Positions 9,433-16,816 of a stretch of DNA of 62,912 nt are shown here, in pieces. The notes under the pieces were generated by a model. The model worked only from the letters and a program-made list of their open reading frames with translations, made no database searches and had not been told where the DNA came from. How positions within the stretch are numbered: the first letter of the stretch is position 1; every line of letters begins with the position of its first letter. The DNA is from a bacterium (GTDB lineage Bacteria > JAJRZV01), in NCBI GenBank assembly GCA_024275095.1, contig JAJRZV010000117.1, forward strand, positions 1 through 62,912, given 5' to 3'. The translations under genes and the position numbers were made by a program.

Positions 9433-10431
9433 CTACCTGATCTTCAGGGCGGCTGCTCCCTGGATTTCGCTGTTTTTAAGCTTGAAGAGAGCTTCGCGGG
9501 CCTTTTCCAGCGGAAAAGTTTCCACGTGGACCTGCACGGGTATTTCTCCGGCGATTTTCAGGAATTCTTCAGCATCGCGGCGGGTATAGTTTGCCACTGT
9601 GGTGATGCTGCGCTCGCGGTAGATAAGGTTGTAAGGAGTGGGGGGCATGTCGCTCATGTAAATTGCGTTGATGGCCACCCTTCCACCGGGTTTGAGTTTT
9701 TCGAGGGCCTTGTGAACGACCCATCCTGCAGGAGCAAACACGGCAGCAGCGTTGAGTTTTTCCGGCGGTTCGTCGTCGTGTCCGCCGGCCCATACGGCTC
9801 CCAGATTTTCTGCCAGTTCGCGATGGTGCTGACTCCGGGTAAACACGTATACGCGGCAGTTCCAGTGCACGGCCACCTGAAGGGCCAGGTGTGCGCTGGC
9901 ACCGAATCCGAAAAGTCCCAGAACTTCACCCGGCCGAACGCCTGAAAGACGCAATGTCCTGTATCCAATGATGCCGGCACAGAGGAGTGGGGCTGCCTTT
10001 TCATCAGTGAAGTTTTCCGGCAGGGAAAAGGCAAAGTTTTCACTGGCCACCGCGTATTCCGCATAGCCGCCGCCAGCGTGCAGTCCTGTGAATCGGGCTT
10101 CACTGCAGAGGTTTTCCAGGCCCTTGCGGCAGTATTCACACTGCCCGCAGGTGCTGTTGAGCCAGCCCACGCCCACGCGGTCACCCTTTTTGAATCGGCT
10201 CACTCCTTCACCTGTTGCTTCCACCACTCCTACAATCTGGTGGCCGGGAATGAGAGGGTATGCAGGTGCTACGACCTCGCCTTCAACAGTGTGCAGGTCT
10301 GTGTGGCATATTCCGCAGGTGCTCACGCGGATGAGCAGTTGTTTTTTTTGCGGTTCCGGCACAGGCATGTCAGCGAGTTCGAGCAGGGCTTTTCCTACAG
10401 GCGCGGGATTTTTCAAAATGACCGCCTTCAT
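9433..10431 (-). CDS. Zinc-dependent alcohol dehydrogenase (MDR family, AdhP-like)
   Basis: A 332-residue medium-chain dehydrogenase that would oxidise alcohols or reduce aldehydes with NAD(P). The catalytic zinc ligands are Cys39 (in CGICHTDLH), His64 (in GHQ) and a third Cys in PLLCAG. The structural zinc site is Cys95, Cys98, Cys101 and Cys109. The cofactor loop is GLFGFGASAH, GxGxxA-like with Phe substituted. Length and motifs match the AdhP/AdhA group. A strong AGGAGGG ribosome binding site lies before the ATG. It stands alone, divergent from rpoH, with its own promoter and a dyad across the -10 box. The physiological substrate cannot be read from sequence. Confidence 0.88.
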   Translation of the reverse strand: MKAVILKNPAPVGKALLELADMPVPEPQKKQLLIRVSTCGICHTDLHTVEGEVVAPAYPLIPGHQIVGVVEATGEGVSRFKKGDRVGVGWLNSTCGQCEYCRKGLENLCSEARFTGLHAGGGYAEYAVASENFAFSLPENFTDEKAAPLLCAGIIGYRTLRLSGVRPGEVLGLFGFGASAHLALQVAVHWNCRVYVFTRSQHHRELAENLGAVWAGGHDDEPPEKLNAAAVFAPAGWVVHKALEKLKPGGRVAINAIYMSDMPPTPYNLIYRERSITTVANYTRRDAEEFLKIAGEIPVQVHVETFPLEKAREALFKLKNSEIQGAAALKIR

Positions 10432-10464
10432 AATATATATACCCTCCTGTGACTTTTGGACATC

Positions 10465-10493
10465 ATTATGTCGCTGTGAGCATGATATGGCAA
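10465..10493 (-). promoter_or_regulatory. Sigma-70-type promoter of the alcohol dehydrogenase gene
   Basis: The minus strand reads TTGCCA, 17 bp, CATAAT; both boxes are 5/6 matches. A perfect dyad GACAT-N4-ATGTC (10459-10472) overlaps the -10 box and could be a repressor site. Confidence 0.6.
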
Positions 10494-10582
10494 CGGTTCT
10501 TAAGGCGTTCTATCAGCCTTTTTGTTGTTTGTCGAACGAAATTTGAACTTTCATGTGTTGCTAAATCGCACAATTTATTAGA

Positions 10583-10605
10583 AAATGTAAAACAGGTTTA
10601 CATTT
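10583..10605. promoter_or_regulatory. Perfect inverted repeat in the rpoH leader
   Basis: AAATGTAAA and TTTACATTT are perfect 9-bp arms separated by ACAGG, 33 bp before the rpoH start codon. It could be an operator for an unidentified regulator or an RNA hairpin in the 5' leader. It has no GC-rich stem and no T-run, so it is not a terminator. Confidence 0.5.
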
Positions 10606-10637
10606 CAACGGGTAATAAAAGGGCGGGTCTTTAGAAT

Positions 10638-11501
10638 ATGCCATCTGAAATCACCAAGTCTGAAAACCAGGCGTTAGCCCGGTTCCTCAAAGAAATAGAA
10701 AAAATTCCTGTTCTCTCAAGGGAGGAAGAGTACCGCCTGGCAAAAAAGTATAAAGAAGAGGGGGATCTCGAGGCTGCGAAGAAGCTCATCATTTCAAATT
10801 TGCGGTTCGTGGTAAAAATAGCCCTGGAGTACCGGCACTATCCTTTCAATCTCATGGACCTCATCCAGGAGGGTAACGTCGGCTTGATGATGGCAGTGAA
10901 GAAGTTTGATCCGGACAAGGGCTACAGGCTCATTTCCTACGCGGTGTGGTGGATTCGTGCATTCATTCATTCCTACATCATGAACAACTGGTCGCTGGTG
11001 AAAATTGGAACCACACAGGCACAGAAGAAACTTTTCGGACACATGCGCGAGCTTGGCGCTATCAGTAACAGTGAAGACGTGAAGGCGCTGGCGGATAAAC
11101 TGGATGTACCGGAAAAGGATGTGGTGGAAATGGAAATGCGTCTCGCCCACCGCGATTATTCCATAGATCAGTCTATAAATGCCGACGAAGACGATATTAC
11201 ATTTGCCGATGTGATTGAGGATAAAGGGCCGTCGCAAGAGGATATTGTCATCAGCCAGGAGGAGCATGCACTTCTCAAGACCGGCATCAAGCGGGCCATA
11301 GATGTTCTTGATGAAAGGGAGCGCAAAATTATCGAGAGGCGGTTTCTCAGCGAGCGACCTGCATCGCTCAGGCAGCTGGGCAAGGAGATGAACCTTTCCC
11401 GCGAACGGGTCCGCCAGATAGAAAAGCAGGCCCTTTCCAAAATTGCGAAGGAACTTCAAAAGGCTAAGGTGCCGCTACCCTTAGGGCCCGGCAGTTCCTG
11501 A
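10638..11501 (+). CDS. rpoH: RNA polymerase sigma-32 factor RpoH
   Basis: The heat-shock sigma factor. At 287 residues it has the usual RpoH length and order: region 1.2 (ALARFLKEIEKIPVLS), the region 2 core (NLRFVVKIALEY, MDLIQEGNVGLMMAVKKFDPDKG), region 2.4 (YAVWWIRAFIHSYIMNNWSLVKIGTT) and region 4.2 (SLRQLGKEMNLSRERVRQIEKQAL). The NWSLVKIGTTQAQKKLF segment is the RpoH box that separates it from RpoD and RpoS. The gene is monocistronic. Its 3' end overlaps the convergent flavoprotein gene by 21 bp, leaving no room for a separate terminator. The leader has a 9-bp inverted repeat at 10583-10605. Confidence 0.93.
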   Translation: MPSEITKSENQALARFLKEIEKIPVLSREEEYRLAKKYKEEGDLEAAKKLIISNLRFVVKIALEYRHYPFNLMDLIQEGNVGLMMAVKKFDPDKGYRLISYAVWWIRAFIHSYIMNNWSLVKIGTTQAQKKLFGHMRELGAISNSEDVKALADKLDVPEKDVVEMEMRLAHRDYSIDQSINADEDDITFADVIEDKGPSQEDIVISQEEHALLKTGIKRAIDVLDERERKIIERRFLSERPASLRQLGKEMNLSRERVRQIEKQALSKIAKELQKAKVPLPLGPGSS

Positions 11502-12920
11502 CTTTCCGGGATTCAAGATTGCGTTAGGATCGAGGAGCTCCTTGAGCTTATAGAGGAGTTCTAAAAATCCCGGATCAATACGATTTTTTATGCGTGCCCA
11601 GGCCCACGGTGGCATCTTGTAAGGTACAAAACCCAGCTCCAGCACCAGCTCGAGGAGTTCTTCATTGACCTTCCTGGCGCGCGTTTTTTCGTCTTCATTC
11701 TTTTTGTCGAATACGGTTATGAACCGCAGGACGCCGTAGTGGCCGCCCTTCATGGGCCGGGTTACAACCGTGGGTGCTATCCCGTGAGCAAGCATGATTT
11801 CGGAGCCGCGCCGTACGCCGTTTTCCCAGAGCGACGACGGCCCGTACGTGCCGATCCAGGTGAGCCCGCCTTTTTCAAGAAGAAACTCGAGCGTCATGGG
11901 AAAATCAGCCAGTGATGCGAAGTCCGGTACTGCTTTTACAATTTCGTCCACGTCCACCGGCCCTTCTACTTCCACTCCGGATTTGCGAAAATCCTTGAGC
12001 ACGCGGTTGTAAATTTTCAGGCGCTCGTTGAGATCGCCCTTTGAAAATCCGCCGATGTCCGCATATAAAAAGAATTCCGGTTCCGAAGGGTCCCTTACCA
12101 GGGGATTGTCCACGCCGAAAAGCATCTTGCCTGCGGGCCATGTGAGCCCCCCAAGATCAAAGAAGATAAAGCGACGTGCGAGAGATCTCAGTATTTGAAA
12201 TCCTTCTTCCACGGAGTATGTAAAAGCGAACAATCTTTTCCTGGCTGTCGGTTCCGGCCAGAGCTGTACGGAAAGCTTTGTGACAATGCCGGTGGTGCCC
12301 TGCCAGTTGAGGAACAGCCCCGTGAGGTCCGGGAGTGGGGCTCTGGCAAACCAGTACTTGCTCAGGGCCGCTGCGCCTGTACGTACCACCTTTCCCGAAG
12401 GCAGCATTACTTCCAGTCCACCGATCCATTCGCCCATTGAACCGTGCATGAATGAAAGATTACCAAGACCGTCTAAAAGACAATTGGCCATTATTGATAC
12501 GTTGGGAGGAGCTAACGGGTAGGCGATGGTGAGGTCGGGCGCGTGTTGCTGGAGATATTCTTTGAGCTGGCCGAAGGTGACTCCAGGTTCAAGCACCACA
12601 TACATTTCCGAACGGTTAAGCTCCACGATACGGTTCATGCCTTTGAGGTCAAGCACGATTCCACCGGGTGCTGGCAGGGCCAGCCCTCCCACATTGGTAC
12701 CTGCGACGATAGGGGTGACAGGGACCCTGTGCTGATTTGCGGTTTCCAGTACTGTCTTCACGTGCTCTGCAGAATGTGCATAAACCACGGCAGCTGGTTT
12801 AGATGGTTCGGCTTCCGTGTAATCGGTGGCGTATTGCTCAAGCGTGGAGTCTTCCGTGCTTACCAGATGTTCACCCAGTTTCTTTTTAAGGGTGGAAAGC
12901 CAGGTTTTTCTTGCAGACAT
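11481..12920 (-). CDS. FAD-binding oxidase of the GlcD/VAO family
   Basis: A 479-residue flavoprotein with an N-terminal PCMH FAD domain and a C-terminal FAD-oxidase cap ending in LLDPNAILNPGKSG. The FAD loop here (PVTPIVAGTNVGG) is much closer to the family pattern than those of the paralogues at 27.7 and 29.4 kb. It would oxidise a 2-hydroxyacid or related substrate. It is the last gene of the acyl-CoA synthetase-SCP2-oxidase operon; its ATG lies one base after the SCP2 stop, with the binding site GAGGGG inside that gene's end. Such grouping suggests a lipid-related substrate, but this is inference. It overlaps convergent rpoH by 21 bp. Confidence 0.82.
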   Translation of the reverse strand: MSARKTWLSTLKKKLGEHLVSTEDSTLEQYATDYTEAEPSKPAAVVYAHSAEHVKTVLETANQHRVPVTPIVAGTNVGGLALPAPGGIVLDLKGMNRIVELNRSEMYVVLEPGVTFGQLKEYLQQHAPDLTIAYPLAPPNVSIMANCLLDGLGNLSFMHGSMGEWIGGLEVMLPSGKVVRTGAAALSKYWFARAPLPDLTGLFLNWQGTTGIVTKLSVQLWPEPTARKRLFAFTYSVEEGFQILRSLARRFIFFDLGGLTWPAGKMLFGVDNPLVRDPSEPEFFLYADIGGFSKGDLNERLKIYNRVLKDFRKSGVEVEGPVDVDEIVKAVPDFASLADFPMTLEFLLEKGGLTWIGTYGPSSLWENGVRRGSEIMLAHGIAPTVVTRPMKGGHYGVLRFITVFDKKNEDEKTRARKVNEELLELVLELGFVPYKMPPWAWARIKNRIDPGFLELLYKLKELLDPNAILNPGKSGTAGP

Positions 12921-12921
12921 G

Positions 12922-13278
12922 TTAACCCCTCAGGGCAAGGCCGAGGTTGGCCGCAGCCCGAAATTTACCTTTAATTTTCAACCGGCCGGTGAGCAGGGGG
13001 ACGGGAGACAAGCTACCTGTTCCCAATCGAAAGAAAGCATCGATTGTTCCGCGTATAAATGCATCTATTTCTTGCCCTGTATAACGGTCAATTACTGCAC
13101 CTTCAGGGCGAATTTCCAGGTAACATTCCATGCGTCCCGCGCGGATGCGGTAGCGGCCTTCAGCGTTTTTCAGCTTATTCAAACGCCGGGAGTCGCGTGC
13201 AGCCTTTTTCAGAAGCGCTTCAAGTATGAGCTGAAGAAGATTGGCCCTTTCGCGAGAGGGGATTTCTATGTTGAACAT
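12922..13278 (-). CDS. SCP2-like sterol/lipid-carrier domain protein
   Basis: A 118-residue protein. I use the ATG at 13278, 7 nt after the stop of the acyl-CoA synthetase gene; the longer upstream frame only mirrors that gene. The middle matches the SCP2 fold: YRIRAGRMECYLEIRPEGAVIDRYTG, then a FIRGTIDAFFRLGTG helix region and the LTGRLKIKGKFRAAANLG end. SCP2 domains hold acyl chains or other hydrophobic ligands. Its position between an acyl-CoA synthetase and a flavoprotein oxidase suggests it presents a lipid substrate to one of them. The assignment to SCP2 is fairly firm; the role is inferred. Confidence 0.72.
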   Translation of the reverse strand: MFNIEIPSRERANLLQLILEALLKKAARDSRRLNKLKNAEGRYRIRAGRMECYLEIRPEGAVIDRYTGQEIDAFIRGTIDAFFRLGTGSLSPVPLLTGRLKIKGKFRAAANLGLALRG

Positions 13279-13285
13279 TGAGCTG

Positions 13286-15127
13286 TTACCTGACGACTTC
13301 GATGACATCTTCACACCGATCCTCATAAATATCGTCAAAAAGTTGCTTGTATTTGCTTTCGATGGCCTTGCGCTTGATCTTGAGCGTGGGCGTGATTTCC
13401 CCGGACTCGATGGTGAAGTCGTGGTCGAGTATAACAAACCGCCTGACCCATTCAACCCGTGCAAGCTTTTCGTTAGCGCGAGCGACAAGATTCTTGATGT
13501 GCTCCCTCAGTTCCGGATCCTTCACTGCATCTGCCATGCCGGGATACTCCTTGCCGGTGGTTGAGAAGAATTTTTTCGCCTCTTCCTCGTCCAGGGTTAC
13601 AAGGGCCGTTATGTAGGGACGCCTGTCGCCGTGCACGTGTACCTGGCTGATAATGGGATCCAGGCTCTTGATGGTATTTTCAATATTTGCGGGGGCGATA
13701 TTTTTACCGCCGGCGGTAACAATAATATGTTTTTTACGGTCGGTGATGCGTAAAAATCCATCTTCGTCGATTTCACCGATATCACCAGTGTGGAGCCAGC
13801 CTTCCTCGTCAATGACTTCCTTCGTTGCTTCGGGCTTGTTCCAGTAACCCTTGAACACCGTAGGTCCTCTTACCAGCACCTCGCCATCATCAGCAATTTT
13901 GCACTCAAGCACCTCTATCGGTTTACCAACGGTCCCGAACTTGTACTCGTCCAGGGTGTTGGCGTGTGTCACCACGGTGGCTTCCGTTAATCCGTATACT
14001 TCAAGGATAAGCAAACCCACGGCATGGAAAAATTCTAAAAGTTCTACTGATATGGGTGCTGCACCGGATATGAAGAAACGCACGCGACCACCGAAAGCCC
14101 TGCGTATTTTGCGAAAGACCAGAAAATCAGCAATCGCGTTTTTAATTTTCAGGCCGAGGGGGATGGGCTTCCTTTCGCGTACAAGTGCGGCGTACTCCTT
14201 GCCGACCCCGATGGCCCAGTTAAACAGCTTTCTCACAGCAGGGGGCTTTTTTTTGAGTTCGCTTTGAATGGCGCTGTAGGCCTTTTCAAATATCCGGGGA
14301 ACGCTGCCGAATATGGTCGGCTTTACATCCTGTATGTCTTCGAGCACCGTTTTGATACTTCTTGCATATGCCGTTCCGACCCCTCCATACATGCGTCCAA
14401 AGAATCCCACCACGTGTTCGGCTCCATGGGCCATGGGCAGAAAAGAAACAGTGATGTCATCTTCGTATAGCGGTATTTGATCATGCCAGCAGGACAGGAG
14501 TGAAACAATATTGTGATTTGTAATCATTGCACCCTTGGGCGGTCCGGTGGTCCCTGAAGTGTAAAGGATGATTGCTACATCATCGGGAGTGACTTTCCTC
14601 CATCGCTCCTCGAACGCTTTATCAAGTTCAGAGTGTGATCCTTCTTTTTCAATAAATTCTTCAAGAGTGCAAACACCTTCTCCAGATGCTGTGCCTTCCC
14701 ATACGATGATTTTTTCAAGAGCGGGAGTGTTGTTACGGATTTTGAGGATCTTGGCAAGTTGTTCTGCATTTTCTACAAAGATCATACGTGCACCGCTGTC
14801 ATTTAGAATATATTCAATTTGTTCAGGTGAAAGTGTTTGGTAGACTCCTACTGAAATTCCACCTGCCATGATAACGGCCAGGTCGGAAATCACCCATTCA
14901 GGCCGTGTTTCTCCGAGGATACAAACCCTGTCACCTTTTTGAAGTCCTGCACCGATGAGCGCCCTGGAGAGAGCCTTTACTTCTTCGTAGTAATCCCTCC
15001 ACGTTCGTCTTACCCAGCCACCGTCGGGCCGGTACATATAGGCAAGCATCTCCGGCGTATGTTCCACCCTCCATATCAGCAGCTCAGGAATGGTTTTTAC
15101 ATCGCCTTTTTCAGGAAACAAAGCCAT
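13286..15127 (-). CDS. Long-chain acyl-CoA synthetase (AMP-forming)
   Basis: This enzyme activates fatty acids to acyl-CoA through an acyl-AMP intermediate. The ATG at 15127 has a GGGGG-rich site; an ATG 66 nt upstream (15193) is possible but adds residues outside the domain. About 613 residues, the usual size of FadD15-type enzymes. Motifs in order: ILYTSGTTGPPKGA (P-loop), FLPMAHGAEHV, GAAPISVELLEFF, VYGLTEATVVTH, GWLHTGDIGEIDEDGFLRITDRKKHIIVTAGGKNIAP and the C-terminal Lys region. It is the first gene of a three-gene operon with SCP2 and an FAD oxidase. The divergent gene is nikR. Confidence 0.9.
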   Translation of the reverse strand: MALFPEKGDVKTIPELLIWRVEHTPEMLAYMYRPDGGWVRRTWRDYYEEVKALSRALIGAGLQKGDRVCILGETRPEWVISDLAVIMAGGISVGVYQTLSPEQIEYILNDSGARMIFVENAEQLAKILKIRNNTPALEKIIVWEGTASGEGVCTLEEFIEKEGSHSELDKAFEERWRKVTPDDVAIILYTSGTTGPPKGAMITNHNIVSLLSCWHDQIPLYEDDITVSFLPMAHGAEHVVGFFGRMYGGVGTAYARSIKTVLEDIQDVKPTIFGSVPRIFEKAYSAIQSELKKKPPAVRKLFNWAIGVGKEYAALVRERKPIPLGLKIKNAIADFLVFRKIRRAFGGRVRFFISGAAPISVELLEFFHAVGLLILEVYGLTEATVVTHANTLDEYKFGTVGKPIEVLECKIADDGEVLVRGPTVFKGYWNKPEATKEVIDEEGWLHTGDIGEIDEDGFLRITDRKKHIIVTAGGKNIAPANIENTIKSLDPIISQVHVHGDRRPYITALVTLDEEEAKKFFSTTGKEYPGMADAVKDPELREHIKNLVARANEKLARVEWVRRFVILDHDFTIESGEITPTLKIKRKAIESKYKQLFDDIYEDRCEDVIEVVR

Positions 15128-15255
15128 TTTTACAAACCCCCACTGAATGGTCTTCAGGTGATGATATTCAACCTGAGAGACGGGTTCAAGCAAAAGCAGG
15201 TTTTCCTTCTTTGAGGTTATTTCGCTTGCGTTGAGATGCTCGTGATTGATAAAAA

Positions 15256-15675
15256 ATGACTATGAGCAAAATGGAGCGTTTCAGTGTTTCTATAGAAGCT
15301 GAACTCCTGAAAGAGTTTGATCAGCTTATAAAGAACAGGGGGTATAGTAACCGTTCTGAAGCATTGCGGGAGCTTATGAGGAAAGAGATACTCGCCGATG
15401 AATGGATTGAAGGGGGCGAAGTGGCTGGAGCTGTTATCATTGTATACGATCACCACACCCGGGATGCGGCATCGGAGATACTTCGCCTTCAACACGAGTT
15501 CAGCAGAGAAATTATTTCCAACCAGCACATACATCTGGATCACAGGAATTGTCTGGAGATCATCGCGGTACGTGGAAGGGCAGAGCGTATAAAGGACCTT
15601 TACACGAGTTTCCGCTCTATTAAGGGATTGAAACATGCATCCATACAGGCCGCCTATTCAAAAAAGGCGCTTTAA
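15256..15675 (+). CDS. nikR: Nickel-responsive transcriptional regulator NikR
   Basis: NikR binds nickel and represses nickel-uptake genes. The protein is 139 residues, with a ribbon-helix-helix N-terminus (ERFSVSIEAELLKEFDQLI, YSNRSEALRELMR) and a C-terminal ACT-like metal domain. The nickel ligands His80, His91, His93 and Cys99 have exactly the spacing (11, 2, 6) of His76/His87/His89/Cys95 in E. coli NikR. A second ATG lies 6 nt downstream (15262), so the exact start is uncertain. No NikR-type GTATGA dyad was seen in the divergent promoter region. With larE 8 kb upstream, it shows that this cell handles nickel. A repeat copy begins 7 nt after the stop. Confidence 0.93.
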   Translation: MTMSKMERFSVSIEAELLKEFDQLIKNRGYSNRSEALRELMRKEILADEWIEGGEVAGAVIIVYDHHTRDAASEILRLQHEFSREIISNQHIHLDHRNCLEIIAVRGRAERIKDLYTSFRSIKGLKHASIQAAYSKKAL

Positions 15676-15682
15676 AAGATCC

Positions 15683-15806
15683 GGGGTCTGGTCTCAACAT
15701 TTGACATTCGGGGTTTCGTGCTGAGGCTTTGCACGGGATGCGGCGGGTGGGATTCCGTGATTGCTTTGTCGTCATCACGGGAAGGAGCGATGAGTTCTCG
15801 AATGAC
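15683..15806 (+). repeat. Interspersed repeat, copy 3 (long form)
   Basis: The core is 15683-15708. The tail runs through CGGGGTTT and GTGATTGCTTTGTCG to CTCGAATGAC at 15806, where the tRNA-His duplication begins at once. It starts 7 nt after the nikR stop, same direction. Confidence 0.85.
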
Positions 15807-15882
15807 TTTCATTGAAGTGTTAGGATAAATTACAAGGTTTTGTTATTTGTTGATGAGGATGGGTGAGCGAGGGGACTCGAAC
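15807..15882 (-). repeat. Duplicated tRNA-His 3' end and downstream flank (partial copy)
   Basis: 76 bp identical to 16015-16090. It holds the T-arm 3' half and acceptor strand of tRNA-His plus 55 bp of 3' flank, but not the rest of the tRNA. It looks like a remnant of site-specific integration or a tandem duplication at the tRNA 3' end. Confidence 0.85.
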
Positions 15883-16014
15883 GTGCCCGCTCGCTGAGGG
15901 TTAAGCAGGAGGTTTATCTGGATGGAGTGGTTGTTTTTTGAGGGTATTTTTTCATGGTTGCTTTTGCTCGCTTTAGTGTGATGCGGAGCGCTGGCGCGTT
16001 GGGGGTTCGAGAGT
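15883..16014. other. Spacer between the tRNA-His direct repeats
   Basis: 132 bp without an ORF. Its right end (15998-16011) carries a 14-bp inverted copy of the tRNA-His T-arm, GTTGGGGGTTCGAG, matching 16084-16097 on the other strand. Nothing else is recognised. Confidence 0.6.
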
Positions 16015-16090
16015 TTTCATTGAAGTGTTAGGATAAATTACAAGGTTTTGTTATTTGTTGATGAGGATGGGTGAGCGAGGGGACTCGAAC
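16015..16090 (-). repeat. tRNA-His 3' end and flank (intact copy of the 76-bp direct repeat)
   Basis: Identical to 15807-15882. This copy is continuous with the complete tRNA-His gene. Confidence 0.85.
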
Positions 16091-16142
16091 CCCCAACTCC
16101 TGGAGCCACAGTCCAGTGCTCTGCCGTTGAGCTACGCTCACC
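16070..16142 (-). tRNA. tRNA-His (GUG)
   Basis: The minus strand folds as a standard cloverleaf. The acceptor stem GTGAGCG/CGCTCAC is preceded by an encoded G-1 that pairs with C73, the identity mark of tRNA-His. The anticodon stem-loop CTGGA-CTGTGGC-TCCAG gives anticodon GTG. T-loop GTTCGAGTC. CCA is not fully encoded. Confidence 0.96.
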
Positions 16143-16162
16143 ATGCCAATTAATTGTTTGAT

Positions 16163-16192
16163 ATTATTGAACAAAACGCTCGGTTTTGGCAA
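16163..16192 (-). promoter_or_regulatory. Promoter of tRNA-His
   Basis: The minus strand reads TTGCCA, 18 bp, AATAAT, with the -10 box 20 nt before the tRNA 5' end. Confidence 0.5.
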
Positions 16193-16299
16193 CGTCCGGG
16201 ATTAAATGTTTTGATTCCGGGGTAGAGTTTCAAAATTTTAATTTCAGAGCATTATTTTGCCGGGGTCAAGTTCAATTTGGATATTGGGAAGTGATGTTG

Positions 16300-16696
16300 T
16301 TAATTGTTTTTGCGTTTATATATTTCCGGGTGTTCTCCGTCGTTATGCGAGTCTCTAAATGTCCAGGAGAGAAATCCCACAAATGTTGCAAACCATTCTG
16401 CTCCTTTTGAGAGGATTTCGATACCTGTAATTGCGACTTCCTCCCACATTCTTTTCAGGGGTTCAAAATTCTCACCTGCAGGTATGTTTTCATAAGCTCC
16501 GGTGCTCGCTTCCAAAAAGTCCTTCCAGCACTAAAAATTCAATTGCTTTGAAAAGCACTGCTATTGTGTAGAGGTTGTAGTAGTCAGGATTGATCTCGAG
16601 GGTTTTCTCCTTTTCCAGAAAGAACTCTTCCAGTACATGGAGGCAATATTCCGCATGTTCTTCTACTTCTTTCGCCGAAATTTCTGTATGTAGCAT
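16300..16696 (-). pseudogene. Small helical protein gene, probably frameshifted
   Basis: Two minus-strand reading frames abut. The first (16490-16696) gives MLHTEISAKEVEEHAEYCLH and on to LVLEGLFGSEHRSL; the second (16300-16515) gives MEASTGAYENIPAGENFEPL to the end. They overlap by 26 bp around 16490-16515, in different frames. Read through a shift, they would form one protein of about 130 residues, rich in Glu and hydrophobics and mostly helical. Neither half is a known family to me. A good AGGAGGGG site lies about 13 nt before the first ATG, slightly far. It could be a real frameshift, a sequencing error, or two small overlapping genes. The product is unknown. Confidence 0.4.
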
Positions 16697-16816
16697 TTTT
16701 TGTCCATTTCCCCTCCTTTGATGATTTGTTTTTGTTTCTGCTTTATGCAACGAGTTGATTACCTTAAATTTTTAAAAACTTTTATGTTTGCATTCCGGCC
16801 TTCTGCCAGACTTGAC

